Below, one piece after another: positions 8,510 through 18,000 of a stretch of DNA of 64,000 bases (position 1 is the first letter of the stretch; every line of letters begins with the position of its first letter). The DNA lies in assembly GCA_963773655.1 (NCBI GenBank), contig CAVZBX010000003.1, positions 757,790 through 821,789 of the forward strand. Reading direction: 5' to 3'. A program made the translations under genes and the position numbers. The notes under the pieces are model-generated. The model was given only the letters and a program-made list of their open reading frames with translations. It did not search any database and was not told the DNA's origin. This DNA is from DASSQJ01 sp963773655 (lineage in GTDB: Bacteria > Actinomycetota > Actinomycetes > Actinomycetales > Dermatophilaceae).

Positions 8510-9742
8510 GTGCCCACCACACCGCTCCGCACCGAGGTCCTCGTCGTCGGTGCCGGACCCGCCGGGTCGGCAGCGGCCGCGTGGGCGGCCCGCGACGGCC
8601 GCGACGTCGTCCTCGCCGACGCCGCCACCTTCCCCCGCGACAAGACCTGCGGGGACGGCCTGACCCCCCGGGCCGTCGCGGAGCTGGACCGCCTCGACCT
8701 CGGCGACTGGGTACGGGGGCACACCGTCAACCGTGGGTTGCGCGCCCACGGCTTCGGCCAGACCCTGCACCTGCCGTGGCCCGGCGGCTCGCTCCCCGAC
8801 CACGGCTCCGCCGTCCCCCGCACCGAGCTCGACGACGGCATCCGCACCGCCGCGCTCAAGGCGGGAGCCACCGGGATGGAGGGGGCCAAGGCCGTCGACG
8901 CCCGGATCGAGGATGGTCGGGTGCGTGCGGTCACCTTCCGGCGCGGGGAGGAGACGGTCGACATCGCCTGCGAGCGCCTCGTCGTCGCCGACGGGGTGCG
9001 CTCGGGGCTCGGCAAGGTGCTCGGGCGCGAGTGGCACCAGGACACGGTGTACGCCGTGGCCGGGCGCAGCTACGTCGACTCCGAGCGCTCGGACGACCCG
9101 TGGATCAGCAGCCACCTCGAGCTGCGTGGCGAGGACGGCCAGGCCCTCCCCGGCTACGGCTGGATCTTCCCGCTCGGCGGTGGCCAGGTGAACGTCGGCG
9201 TCGGTACCCTCGCCACGACCAAGCGTCCCGCGGAGGTGGCCGTCAAGCCGCTGATGCGCCACTACGCCGACCTGCGCCGGGCCGACTTCGGCCTCGTCGG
9301 CGAGCAGCGGATGCCGACCAGCGCGCTGCTGCCGATGGGCGGGGCGGTGAGCAACGTCGCCGGGCCCAACTGGGCCCTCATCGGGGATGCGGCGGCGTGC
9401 GTCAACCCGCTGAACGGCGAGGGCATCGACTACGGCCTCGAGACCGGCAGGCTCGTGGCGGCCCACCTCGACGACGACCTCGAGGCGGTCTGGCCGGCGC
9501 TGCTGCGCGAGCACTACGGCGAGGCGTTCTCGATCGCCCGCCGGCTCGCCGGGATCTTCACGCTCCCCCGGATGCTCACCGCGCTCGGTCCCGTGGGGAT
9601 GCGCAGCGACTGGCTGATGACCCTGGCGCTGCGGTGGATGGGCAACCTCGTCACCGACGAGGACCGCGACCGCGCGGCCCGGGTGTGGCGGTGGGCCGGC
9701 CGGCGGTCGGTGTCGGTCGACGCCCGCCCGCCCTTCACCTGA
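8510..9742 (+). CDS. menJ: Menaquinone side-chain reductase MenJ
   Basis: FAD-dependent geranylgeranyl-reductase-family protein. The mycobacterial relative MenJ reduces one double bond of the menaquinone isoprenoid chain. The 410-residue protein shows the FAD motif VGAGPAGSAAAAWAA, the family stretch CGDGLTPRAVAEL, a mid-protein GYGWIFPLGGG and the second FAD motif ALIGDAAACVNPLNGEGIDY. It sits among menD, menF and menG and upstream of a polyprenyl synthase, which favours the menaquinone substrate over chlorophyll- or lipid-type geranylgeranyl groups. It converges with menF, with 25 bases between stops. The chosen start follows an extended -10. Confidence 0.85.
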   Translation: MPTTPLRTEVLVVGAGPAGSAAAAWAARDGRDVVLADAATFPRDKTCGDGLTPRAVAELDRLDLGDWVRGHTVNRGLRAHGFGQTLHLPWPGGSLPDHGSAVPRTELDDGIRTAALKAGATGMEGAKAVDARIEDGRVRAVTFRRGEETVDIACERLVVADGVRSGLGKVLGREWHQDTVYAVAGRSYVDSERSDDPWISSHLELRGEDGQALPGYGWIFPLGGGQVNVGVGTLATTKRPAEVAVKPLMRHYADLRRADFGLVGEQRMPTSALLPMGGAVSNVAGPNWALIGDAAACVNPLNGEGIDYGLETGRLVAAHLDDDLEAVWPALLREHYGEAFSIARRLAGIFTLPRMLTALGPVGMRSDWLMTLALRWMGNLVTDEDRDRAARVWRWAGRRSVSVDARPPFT

Positions 9743-9767
9743 CCGCCCGGACCACCACCACAGGGGC

Positions 9768-11078
9768 TCAGCTGCCGGCGGTGAGGGCGTCGCGCATCGG
9801 CACGAGCTTGGCCGAGGACTCGGCGAGCTCGTCGGCGGGGTCGGAGCCGGCGACGATGCCGCACCCGGCGAACAGGCGCATCCGGGAGGCGTCCTCCCGG
9901 TCGACGAGCCCGCACCGCAGGGCGATCCCCCACTCGCCGTCGCCGTCCGCGTCGATCCACCCCACGGGCCCGGCGTACCGACCCCGGTCCATCTGCTCGA
10001 GCTCGGCGATGAGGGCGTCGGCCGCCTCGCGCGGCGTGCCGCACACCGCCGCCGAGGGGTGCAGCGCCGCGGCGAGGGCGATCGAGGAGGCGTCGTCGGC
10101 GAGCACCCCCGCGACGTCGGTGGCCAGGTGCATGACGTTGGAGAGGTGCAGCACGAACGGCGCCTCCGGCACGTTCATCGACGAGCAGTGCGGGGCCAGG
10201 GCGTCGGCCACCGACCGCACGGCGTACTCGTGCTCCTCGAGGTCCTTGGACGAGCGTGCCAGCGACCCGGCGAGGGCGAGGTCGTGGGCGTCGTCGCCGG
10301 TGCGGCGGATGGTGCCGGCGAGCACCCGTGACGTGACCAGCCCCTTCTCGCGCCGGACGAGCAGCTCCGGGGTGGCGCCGACGAGGCCGTCGACCGCGAA
10401 CACCCAGGTCGTGTCGTAGCGCTCGGCGAGCCGGTGGAGCAGCCACCGCACGTCGAGCGGCGCCGCGGTGCTCACCTCGAGGTCGCGGGCGAGCACCACC
10501 TTGTCCAGGCTCCCGGACGTGATCCGTGAGACCGCCTCCGCCACCGCGCCGGCCCACTGGGCGGGCGGCAGCGCGCCGTCGGCGAAGGCGACTGCACGCG
10601 GTGCCTCCGGCGCCGGCTGCACCGCCACCGCCGCCCCGCCCGGCACCGCGGCGACGGTGCGTTCGGCCGAGACCGTGGTGAGCCAGGCCCGGTCACGGCG
10701 GCGGCCGACGACGACCTGCGGGACGACGAGGGTGCCCCCCTCGGCGGAGGACCCCGAGTAGGCCACCGAGCCGAAGGCGACCGGCCCGGTGCCGGGAAGG
10801 TCGACCTCGTCGCGGACCACGGCCGAGTGCGACAGCTCCCGCCACCAGCGCTCCAGCTCGGCGAAGCGCCGGGGACCGACGGCGGTGTGCGCGGCGGCGC
10901 GGCCCCAGCCGACCAGCCCCTCGCCGCGGCGCACCCACGAGCAGGCGTCCCGGGGCCCGCCCGCCGGGACGAGGGCCAAGAGGTCGGAGGCCAGCTCGGG
11001 GTCGAGCGGCACGGTGCGGGCGACGAGGGGGGCTGCCGGCACGGGGTGGTCCGGGGGCCCCGCAGGCAGCGAGGTCAT
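9768..11078 (-). CDS. menF: Isochorismate synthase MenF
   Basis: Converts chorismate to isochorismate, the entry to menaquinone synthesis (or to a siderophore if the locus differed). The 436-residue protein has the chorismate-binding domain: LDKVVLARDLEV, ATPELLVRRE, RVLAGTIRRTGDD, SSKDLEEHEYAV, HPSAAVCGTPREAADAL, DRGRYAGPVGWID and AGCGIVAGSDPADELAES with metal-ligand glutamates. The N-terminal third is variable, as in the family. The gene is divergent from menG, with 167 bases between. A TATGGT box nine bases before the ATG is a plausible -10. The menaquinone context supports MenF over salicylate or siderophore synthases. Confidence 0.9.
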   Translation of the reverse strand: MTSLPAGPPDHPVPAAPLVARTVPLDPELASDLLALVPAGGPRDACSWVRRGEGLVGWGRAAAHTAVGPRRFAELERWWRELSHSAVVRDEVDLPGTGPVAFGSVAYSGSSAEGGTLVVPQVVVGRRRDRAWLTTVSAERTVAAVPGGAAVAVQPAPEAPRAVAFADGALPPAQWAGAVAEAVSRITSGSLDKVVLARDLEVSTAAPLDVRWLLHRLAERYDTTWVFAVDGLVGATPELLVRREKGLVTSRVLAGTIRRTGDDAHDLALAGSLARSSKDLEEHEYAVRSVADALAPHCSSMNVPEAPFVLHLSNVMHLATDVAGVLADDASSIALAAALHPSAAVCGTPREAADALIAELEQMDRGRYAGPVGWIDADGDGEWGIALRCGLVDREDASRMRLFAGCGIVAGSDPADELAESSAKLVPMRDALTAGS

Positions 11079-11229
11079 CGGGACAGAACCATACGGCGCC
11101 GTGCACCGGCCGCCGGACCGCGGCCGCGGTTCGCCGGTCCCCGGGGCCCGTCACGCCCGCCGGCCGCGCCGCCCCCGTCGCACGATGCCGCCCCTCCTCC
11201 GACGCGATGCGGGACCCGCCGCCCTCCGG

Positions 11230-11245
11230 TGCGAGGATGAGGCCC
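11230..11245 (+). promoter_or_regulatory. Leaderless extended -10 for menG
   Basis: TGCGAGGAT (11230-11238) is an extended -10 seven bases before ATG 11246. It supports this start over the GTG at 11207. Confidence 0.45.
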
Positions 11246-11989
11246 ATGTCCCGTGCCTCCCTCGACAAGGACCCGCACGACGTCGCGGCGATGTTCGACG
11301 ACGTCGCCCACCGGTACGACCTCACCAACGACGTCCTCTCCCTCGGCCAGGACCGCCGCTGGCGGCGGGCCGTCGTCGAGGCGTGCGAGGCGCGGCCGGG
11401 CCAGCGGGTCCTCGACATCGCGGCCGGCACCGGCACGAGCAGCGAGCCCTTCGCGGACAGCGGGGTCGACGTGGTGCCCGCGGACTTCTCGCTGGGGATG
11501 CTGCGCGTCGGCCACCGCCGTCGCAGCGACCTCGGCTTCACCGCCGCGGACGCCACCCGCCTGCCGTTCGCCGACGACTCCTTCGACGTCGTGACGATGA
11601 GCTTCGGCCTGCGCAACGTCTCCGACCCCGACGCCGCCCTGCGCGAGTTCCTCCGGGTGACCAGGCCGGGGGGCCGTCTCGTCGTCTGCGAGTTCAGCCA
11701 CCCGACCAACGACGCCTTCCGGAAGGTGTACTCCCGCTACCTCGTCCGCAGCCTGCCGGCCATCGCGCGCCGGGTGAGCTCTGACCCGGAGTCCTACGTG
11801 TACCTCGCCGAGACCATCGAGCAGTGGCCGGACCAGCGTGCCCTCGCCGAGCGGGTCGCGGCCTCGGGCTGGGCGGCGGTGGAGTGGCGCAACCTCTCGG
11901 GGGGCATCGTCGCCCTGCACCGGGCCACCCGGCCACGGTCCGGGACCGACGCCGAGGCCGGCGGCCCTGTCGAGGGTCGTGCCCCCTGA
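11246..11989 (+). CDS. menG: Demethylmenaquinone methyltransferase
   Basis: SAM-dependent C-methylation of demethylmenaquinone, the last step of ring synthesis (UbiE/MenG family). The 247-residue protein has FDDVAHRYDLTNDVLSLGQD at the N-terminus, the SAM motif VLDIAAGTGTS, motif II in VVPADFSLGML, motif III in FDVVTMSFGLRNVSD and the family signature RPGGRLVVCEFSHP. The length matches the family. The nuo operon begins 235 bases downstream on the same strand. The intervening DNA carries independent promoter and operator signals, so co-transcription is unlikely to be the only source of nuo mRNA. Confidence 0.92.
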   Translation: MSRASLDKDPHDVAAMFDDVAHRYDLTNDVLSLGQDRRWRRAVVEACEARPGQRVLDIAAGTGTSSEPFADSGVDVVPADFSLGMLRVGHRRRSDLGFTAADATRLPFADDSFDVVTMSFGLRNVSDPDAALREFLRVTRPGGRLVVCEFSHPTNDAFRKVYSRYLVRSLPAIARRVSSDPESYVYLAETIEQWPDQRALAERVAASGWAAVEWRNLSGGIVALHRATRPRSGTDAEAGGPVEGRAP

Positions 11990-12013
11990 GTGCGGGGCGT
12001 CGGGGGCGGCGCC

Positions 12014-12019
12014 TAGACT
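12014..12019 (+). promoter_or_regulatory. -10 element of nuo promoter P1
   Basis: TAGACT fits the actinobacterial -10. The predicted start falls inside the Rex-like palindrome that begins nine bases later. No convincing -35 is visible. Confidence 0.4.
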
Positions 12020-12027
12020 GATCCGGC

Positions 12028-12045
12028 TCGTGAAGACGTTCACAA
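12028..12045 (+). promoter_or_regulatory. Rex-type operator upstream of nuoA
   Basis: TCGTGAAGACGTTCACAA matches the Rex consensus TTGTGAANNNNTTCACAA with one mismatch (second base C for T). The seven-base right half is perfect. Rex is an NADH/NAD+-sensing repressor, and in Streptomyces coelicolor its targets include the nuo operon. Placed over the predicted P1 start, it would block transcription when NADH is low. Confidence 0.75.
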
Positions 12046-12117
12046 ACCCCCCCGAGGCTCCAGTGACCACCAGGAAGCGCCCGGCGCGGCTGTCCGCCGC
12101 CGGCACCACCACCGGGG

Positions 12118-12145
12118 TTGAGGCGTACGTCACTCCCCCTAGGAT
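12118..12145 (+). promoter_or_regulatory. Candidate second nuo promoter P2
   Basis: TTGAGG (12118-12123), a 16-base spacer and TAGGAT (12140-12145) resemble a housekeeping sigma promoter 79 bases upstream of nuoA. It lies downstream of the Rex-like operator. Confidence 0.4.
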
Positions 12146-12223
12146 GGCCGGGACGTGTGTCGGACACGCGGTGCCTGACGCCCGGCGGTCGCCCACCAGC
12201 AGCGAAAGGGGAGTTGTCACGCG

Positions 12224-12586
12224 ATGAGCAACCCCTACGTCCCCGTCCTGATCCTCGCGGCGTTCGGCCTGGGCTTCGCGCTCCTCTCCGTCGGCACGAG
12301 CCTGGTCGTCGGGCCCAAGCGCTACAACCGCGCCAAGATGGAGGCCTACGAGTGCGGCATCCAGCCCACCCCGCGCGCGGAGGGCGGCGGCCGGGTGCCG
12401 GTCAAGTACTTCCTCACCGCGATGCTCTTCATCATCTTCGACATCGAGGCGGTCTTCCTCTACCCGTTCGCCGTGGCCTTCGACCAGCTCGGGCTGTTCG
12501 CCCTCGTCGAGATGGTCCTCTTCGTCGGCACCGTCTTCGTCGCCTACGTCTACGTGTGGAAGCGCGGCGGACTGGAGTGGGACTGA
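12224..12586 (+). CDS. nuoA: NADH:quinone oxidoreductase subunit A
   Basis: Membrane-arm subunit next to the quinone site of complex I. The 120-residue protein has three predicted membrane helices, the loop motif YECGIQP, and in helix 2 the conserved acidic pair in FDIEAVFLYP (equivalent to the essential D79/E81 of E. coli). It is the first gene of a complete nuoA-N operon. A GAAAGGGGAG ribosome-binding site precedes ATG 12224. A 25-codon frame starts on its stop codon and ends one base before nuoB. Confidence 0.96.
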   Translation: MSNPYVPVLILAAFGLGFALLSVGTSLVVGPKRYNRAKMEAYECGIQPTPRAEGGGRVPVKYFLTAMLFIIFDIEAVFLYPFAVAFDQLGLFALVEMVLFVGTVFVAYVYVWKRGGLEWD

Positions 12587-12663
12587 TGACCGCACCGATC
12601 ACCGCCCCGCCCGGGTGCGCCGCCCGCGCGACCCCCCCGTCCGTCACCACGAAGGAGGACTGA
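12586..12663 (+). CDS. Possible 25-residue coupling peptide between nuoA and nuoB
   Basis: ATG 12586 overlaps the nuoA stop (TGATG). The frame runs 25 codons (Thr/Pro/Ala-rich) to a TGA that ends one base before the nuoB ATG, and nuoB's AGGAGG lies inside it. The composition does not look like a folded protein. A translation bridge keeping ribosomes on the mRNA between nuoA and nuoB is one reading; chance is another. Confidence 0.3.
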   Translation: MTAPITAPPGCAARATPPSVTTKED

Positions 12664-12664
12664 G

Positions 12665-13264
12665 ATGGGACTCGAGGAGAAGCTGCCCGCCGGGTTCGCC
12701 CTCACGACGCTCGAGAACGTCGTCGGCTACATGCGCAAGGCCTCGATCTGGCCGGCCACCTTCGGGCTCGCGTGCTGCGCCATCGAGATGATGGCCGTCG
12801 GCACCCCCGACTACGACATCGCCCGCTTCGGCATGGAGCGGTTCGCCGCCACGCCGCGTCAGGCCGACCTGATGATCGTCGCCGGCCGGGTGTCCCAGAA
12901 GATGGCGCCGGTCGTCCGGCAGGTCTACGACCAGATGCCCAACCCCAAGTGGGTCATCTCGATGGGGGTCTGTGCCAGCTCCGGCGGGATGTTCAACAAC
13001 TACGCGATCGTCCAGGGCGTCGACCACATCATCCCCGTCGACGTCTACCTGCCCGGCTGCCCGCCGCGGCCCGAGATGCTGCTCAACGCGATCATCGCGC
13101 TGCACGAGCAGATCCAGACCGCGCCGCTCGGCGTCAACCGGGTGGCCGCCGCCCGCGCCGCCGAGGAGGCCGCGCTGCGCGCCACCCCGACCTCCCGGAT
13201 GGCCCCGACCCACGACCACCTCGCCCACCTCGCGGCGCCGACCGGGAAGAACCTCCTCGCATGA
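12665..13264 (+). CDS. nuoB: NADH:quinone oxidoreductase subunit B
   Basis: Peripheral-arm subunit carrying cluster N2, the last Fe-S centre before quinone. The 199-residue protein keeps the ligands: the CC pair in GLACCAIEMM, the Cys in MGVCASSGG and the Cys in PGCPPRPEM. An AAGGAGGA ribosome-binding site precedes ATG 12665. The stop overlaps the nuoC ATG. The C-terminal tail is longer and more variable than in NuoB2, the second copy in this window. Confidence 0.96.
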   Translation: MGLEEKLPAGFALTTLENVVGYMRKASIWPATFGLACCAIEMMAVGTPDYDIARFGMERFAATPRQADLMIVAGRVSQKMAPVVRQVYDQMPNPKWVISMGVCASSGGMFNNYAIVQGVDHIIPVDVYLPGCPPRPEMLLNAIIALHEQIQTAPLGVNRVAAARAAEEAALRATPTSRMAPTHDHLAHLAAPTGKNLLA

Positions 13265-14081
13265 GCGACGAGAAGCACACCGACGACAGTGACGTGCAGC
13301 CCGTCCCCGACAAGGAGATCGACTCCGACGAGACGCGCACCGACGACGCCCCCGGTGACCTCGAGGCGGCGCACAGCGCCAACGTCGCGCGCTGGCAGGA
13401 CCTCTCGGAGGAGGACCTCGAGCCGGTCCTGATCGGCGAGCGCCGGGGCATGTTCGGCGCCACCCGCGGCCAGGACACCAGCGGGTACGGCGGGCTCGTC
13501 ACGCCCACTCTCTTCCCCGGCGCCAGCCCCCGGCCCTACGGCTCGTACTTCGACGAGCTCGCCGACGCGCTCGGCTCGGCCCTGGGCGACACCGTCGGCT
13601 ACCACGACGCCGTCGAGCGCGTCGTCGTCGACCGCGGCGAGCTCACCCTCTTCGTCGCCCGCGAGCACCTCCCGGCGGTGGCACGTGCGCTGCGCGACGA
13701 CCCGGCGCTCCGCTTCGAGATGTGCATGAGCGTCTCCGGCGTGCACTTCCCCGGGGAGGCCGGCCGCGAGCTGCACGCCACCTACCACCTCCTGTCCATC
13801 ACGCACGGCAGCCGTCGGGTGCGGCTCGAGGTCACCTGTCCCGACGACGACCCGCACATCCCGTCCGTGGTCGAGGTCTGGCCGGGAGCCGACTGGCACG
13901 AGCGCGAGACGTGGGACATGTTCGGCATCGTCTTCGACGGCCACCCCGCGCTCACCCGCATCCTCATGCCCGACGACTGGCCGGGCCACCCGCAGCGCAA
14001 GGACTACCCGCTCGGCGGCATCCCCGTCGAGTACAAGGGCGGCACCGTGCCGCCGCCCGACGAGCGGAGGGCGTACAGCTG

Positions 14082-14082
<1 letters not shown>
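13261..14082 (+). CDS. nuoC: NADH:quinone oxidoreductase subunit C
   Basis: Peripheral-arm 30-kDa subunit. The 273-residue protein has an acidic N-terminal extension (about 60 residues, rich in D/E/T) before the conserved domain, which contains HATYHLLSI and the signature WHERETWDMFGI and ends near RKDYPLGGIPVEYKGG. ATG 13261 overlaps the nuoB stop (ATGA) and the TGA overlaps the nuoD ATG (TGATG). It is separate from nuoD, not fused as in enterobacteria. Confidence 0.95.
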
Positions 14083-15478
<1,396 letters not shown>

Positions 15479-15479
<1 letters not shown>

Positions 15480-16663
15480 TGGCTGGCGACTTCGGCCTGC
15501 AGACCGCCTCCGGGCACCTCACGGTGCCCGAGGAGTCCAAGGAGCCCTACCCCGCCGACGTCGAGGAGCAGTTCCGCCGCGACGCCGCGGAGGTCATCGC
15601 CCGGTACCCGCAGAAGCGGTCGGCGCTGCTGCCGCTGCTCCACCTCGTGCAGTCGGTCGACGGCTACGTCACCGGCCGGGGGATCGACCTGTGCGCCGAG
15701 CTGCTCGACCTGACGACCGCCGAGGTCTCGGGGGTCGCGACGTTCTACACCCAGTACAAGCGCCACCCCAACGGCGAGTACACGGTGGGGGTCTGCACCA
15801 ACACGCTGTGCGCGGTGATGGGCGGCGACGAGATCTGGGAGGCCGTCTCCGAGCACCTCGGGGTCGGCCACGACGAGACCACCGACGACGGCCGGGTCAC
15901 CCTCGAACGGATCGAGTGCAACGCGGCCTGCGACTACGCCCCGGTCGTCATGGCCAACTGGGAGTTCTTCGACAACCAGACGCCCGACTCCACCATCGAG
16001 CTCGTCGACCGGCTGCGTGCCGGTGAGGACGTCGCGCCCACGCGGGGTGCCGCCAAGGTCTGCTCGTTCAAGCACGTCAGCCGGGTGCTCGCCGGGTTCT
16101 CCGACGGCCGCGCCGACGAGGGCGTGGGCGCCGGTCCGCCGACCCTGCTCGGCCTGCGCATCGCCGAGGAGCACGGCTGGACCGCCCCGGAGGGCGACTC
16201 CGCGCACGGCAGCGGCGGCGCCGGCAGCACGCCGGGCCGCACCGAGGTCACTCCCGACAGCGACGAGGCCGAGGCCGACAAGGTCGAGCCGGCCGCCGAG
16301 TCCGACCGTGACGACACCCCCGGCGAGAAGCACGACGACGACGCCTCCGACGAGGCCAAGTCCTCCGCGAAGGAGGCCGAGCCGCCGGCGGTCGTCTCCA
16401 CCGGCGAGGGCGTGCGCGGCATGGCAGCGGAGACCCCGACGCCGGGTGAGGTCATCGACGTCTCCCCGCCGCAGGAGGCGACGCCCGGCCCCGTCGGGCG
16501 GGCCGCGAACGTGTCGGCGCAGAGCGCCTCGGTGCCGGTCGGCCACGAGGCCGGGCCGGCGGCCGTCGCCGAGCGCCAGGAGAGCGGCGCCGACGACGCC
16601 GAGGACGGCGGTGCCGCGATCGAGGCGCCCGGGGACGACGGCACCGACGGGAAGGGCGAGTGA
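15479..16663 (+). CDS. nuoE: NADH:quinone oxidoreductase subunit E with long acidic tail
   Basis: 24-kDa subunit holding the [2Fe-2S] cluster N1a of the NADH module. The conserved thioredoxin-like domain covers about residues 20-240 with ligands in CTNTLC (C-x4-C) and CNAAC (C-x3-C). After about residue 245 the protein continues for roughly 150 residues of low-complexity Asp/Glu/Ala/Pro sequence with no recognisable fold. At 394 residues it is clearly longer than typical NuoE (about 160-250). The reading frame is intact and the tail ends by overlapping the nuoF ATG, so the extension is real in this sequence. Confidence 0.94.
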
Positions 16664-18000
16664 TGACGAGCACCCTGACACCGGTCCTCAGCCGCGACTG
16701 GGGCGCGGAGCGGTCCTGGACGCTGCAGACCTACCGGGACCGCGGCGGCTACCGGGCCCTGGAGACGGCGCTCGGCATGGAGCCCGGCGACGTCCTGGGC
16801 GCGGTCAAGGAGTCCAGCCTGCGCGGCCGCGGCGGTGCGGGGTTCCCCACGGGCCTGAAGTGGTCGTTCATGGCGCCGCCCGACGGCGGGCCCCGCTACC
16901 TCGTCGTCAACGCCGACGAGTCCGAGCCGGGGACGTGCAAGGACGTGCCGCTGATGCTGGCGAACCCGCATCTGCTCATCGAGGGCGTCGTCATCTCCTC
17001 GTACGCCATCGGCTGCGAGCACGCGTTCATCTACCTGCGCGGCGAGGTCGTCCACGTCTACCGGCGGCTGTTGCAGGCCGTCGAGGAGGCCCGCGCCGCG
17101 GGGCTCGTCGGGCGCGACGTCAACGGCACCGGGGTGAACGTCGAGATCACCGTCCACGCCGGCGCCGGCGCCTACATCTGCGGCGAGGAGACCGCGCTCC
17201 TCGACAGCCTCGAGGGCCGCCGCGGCCAGCCCCGCAGCAAGCCGCCGTTCCCCGGGGCCGCGGGCCTGTACGCCCGACCCACCTCGGTCAACAACGTCGA
17301 GACCATCGCCTCGGTCCCGGGGATCATCCTCGAGGGCGTCGACTGGTTCACGTCGATGGGCACCGAGAAGTCCACCGGGTTCGGCATCTTCAGCCTCTCC
17401 GGGCACGTGCGGAACCCGGGCCAGTTCGAGGCCCCGCTCGGCATCACGATGCGCGAGCTGCTCGAGCTCGCCGGCGGGATGCGCGACCCCGACCACGAGC
17501 TGAAGTTCTGGACCCCGGGTGGGTCCTCCACCCCGTTGCTCACCGCGGAGCACCTCGACGTCCCGCTCGACTTCGAGGCGGTCGGCGCGGCCGGCTCGAT
17601 GCTCGGCACCCGGGCGCTCCAGGTCTTCGACGACACCGTCTGCGTCGTGCGGGCCGTCGACCGGTGGACCGACTTCTACCGACACGAGTCCTGCGGCAAG
17701 TGCACGCCGTGCCGCGAGGGGACGTGGTGGCTCAAGCAGATCTTCGGCCGGCTCGAGCACGGGGAGGGGACGATGGAGGACATCGACAAGCTCCTCGACC
17801 TGTGCGACAACATCCTCGGCCGCAGCTTCTGCGCCCTCGCCGACGGCGCCACGAGCCCGATCACGAGCTCCATCCAGTACTTCCGCGACGAGTTCGTCGC
17901 CCACATCGAGGGCGGCGGGTGCCCCTTCGACCCGCGCGAGTCCACGATCTGGGCCAAGGACGGCGGCGCGAGCACGAGCAAGGAGAGCGTCTCCGTATGA
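16663..18000 (+). CDS. nuoF: NADH:quinone oxidoreductase subunit F
   Basis: 51-kDa subunit that binds NADH and FMN and carries [4Fe-4S] N3. The 445-residue protein has the NADH/FMN loops GRGGAGFPTGLKWSF and NADESEPGTCKD and the cluster motif ESCGKCTPCREG with a later Cys in GRSFCALAD. ATG 16663 overlaps the nuoE stop (TGATG). A GTG one codon earlier is possible. The stop overlaps the nuoG ATG. Confidence 0.96.
   Translation: MTSTLTPVLSRDWGAERSWTLQTYRDRGGYRALETALGMEPGDVLGAVKESSLRGRGGAGFPTGLKWSFMAPPDGGPRYLVVNADESEPGTCKDVPLMLANPHLLIEGVVISSYAIGCEHAFIYLRGEVVHVYRRLLQAVEEARAAGLVGRDVNGTGVNVEITVHAGAGAYICGEETALLDSLEGRRGQPRSKPPFPGAAGLYARPTSVNNVETIASVPGIILEGVDWFTSMGTEKSTGFGIFSLSGHVRNPGQFEAPLGITMRELLELAGGMRDPDHELKFWTPGGSSTPLLTAEHLDVPLDFEAVGAAGSMLGTRALQVFDDTVCVVRAVDRWTDFYRHESCGKCTPCREGTWWLKQIFGRLEHGEGTMEDIDKLLDLCDNILGRSFCALADGATSPITSSIQYFRDEFVAHIEGGGCPFDPRESTIWAKDGGASTSKESVSV

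Noticed and set aside
5409..8522. 1037-residue reverse-strand frame
   Set aside because: It lies opposite the hydrolase and menD, is low in complexity and has no motif; a GC-bias shadow frame.
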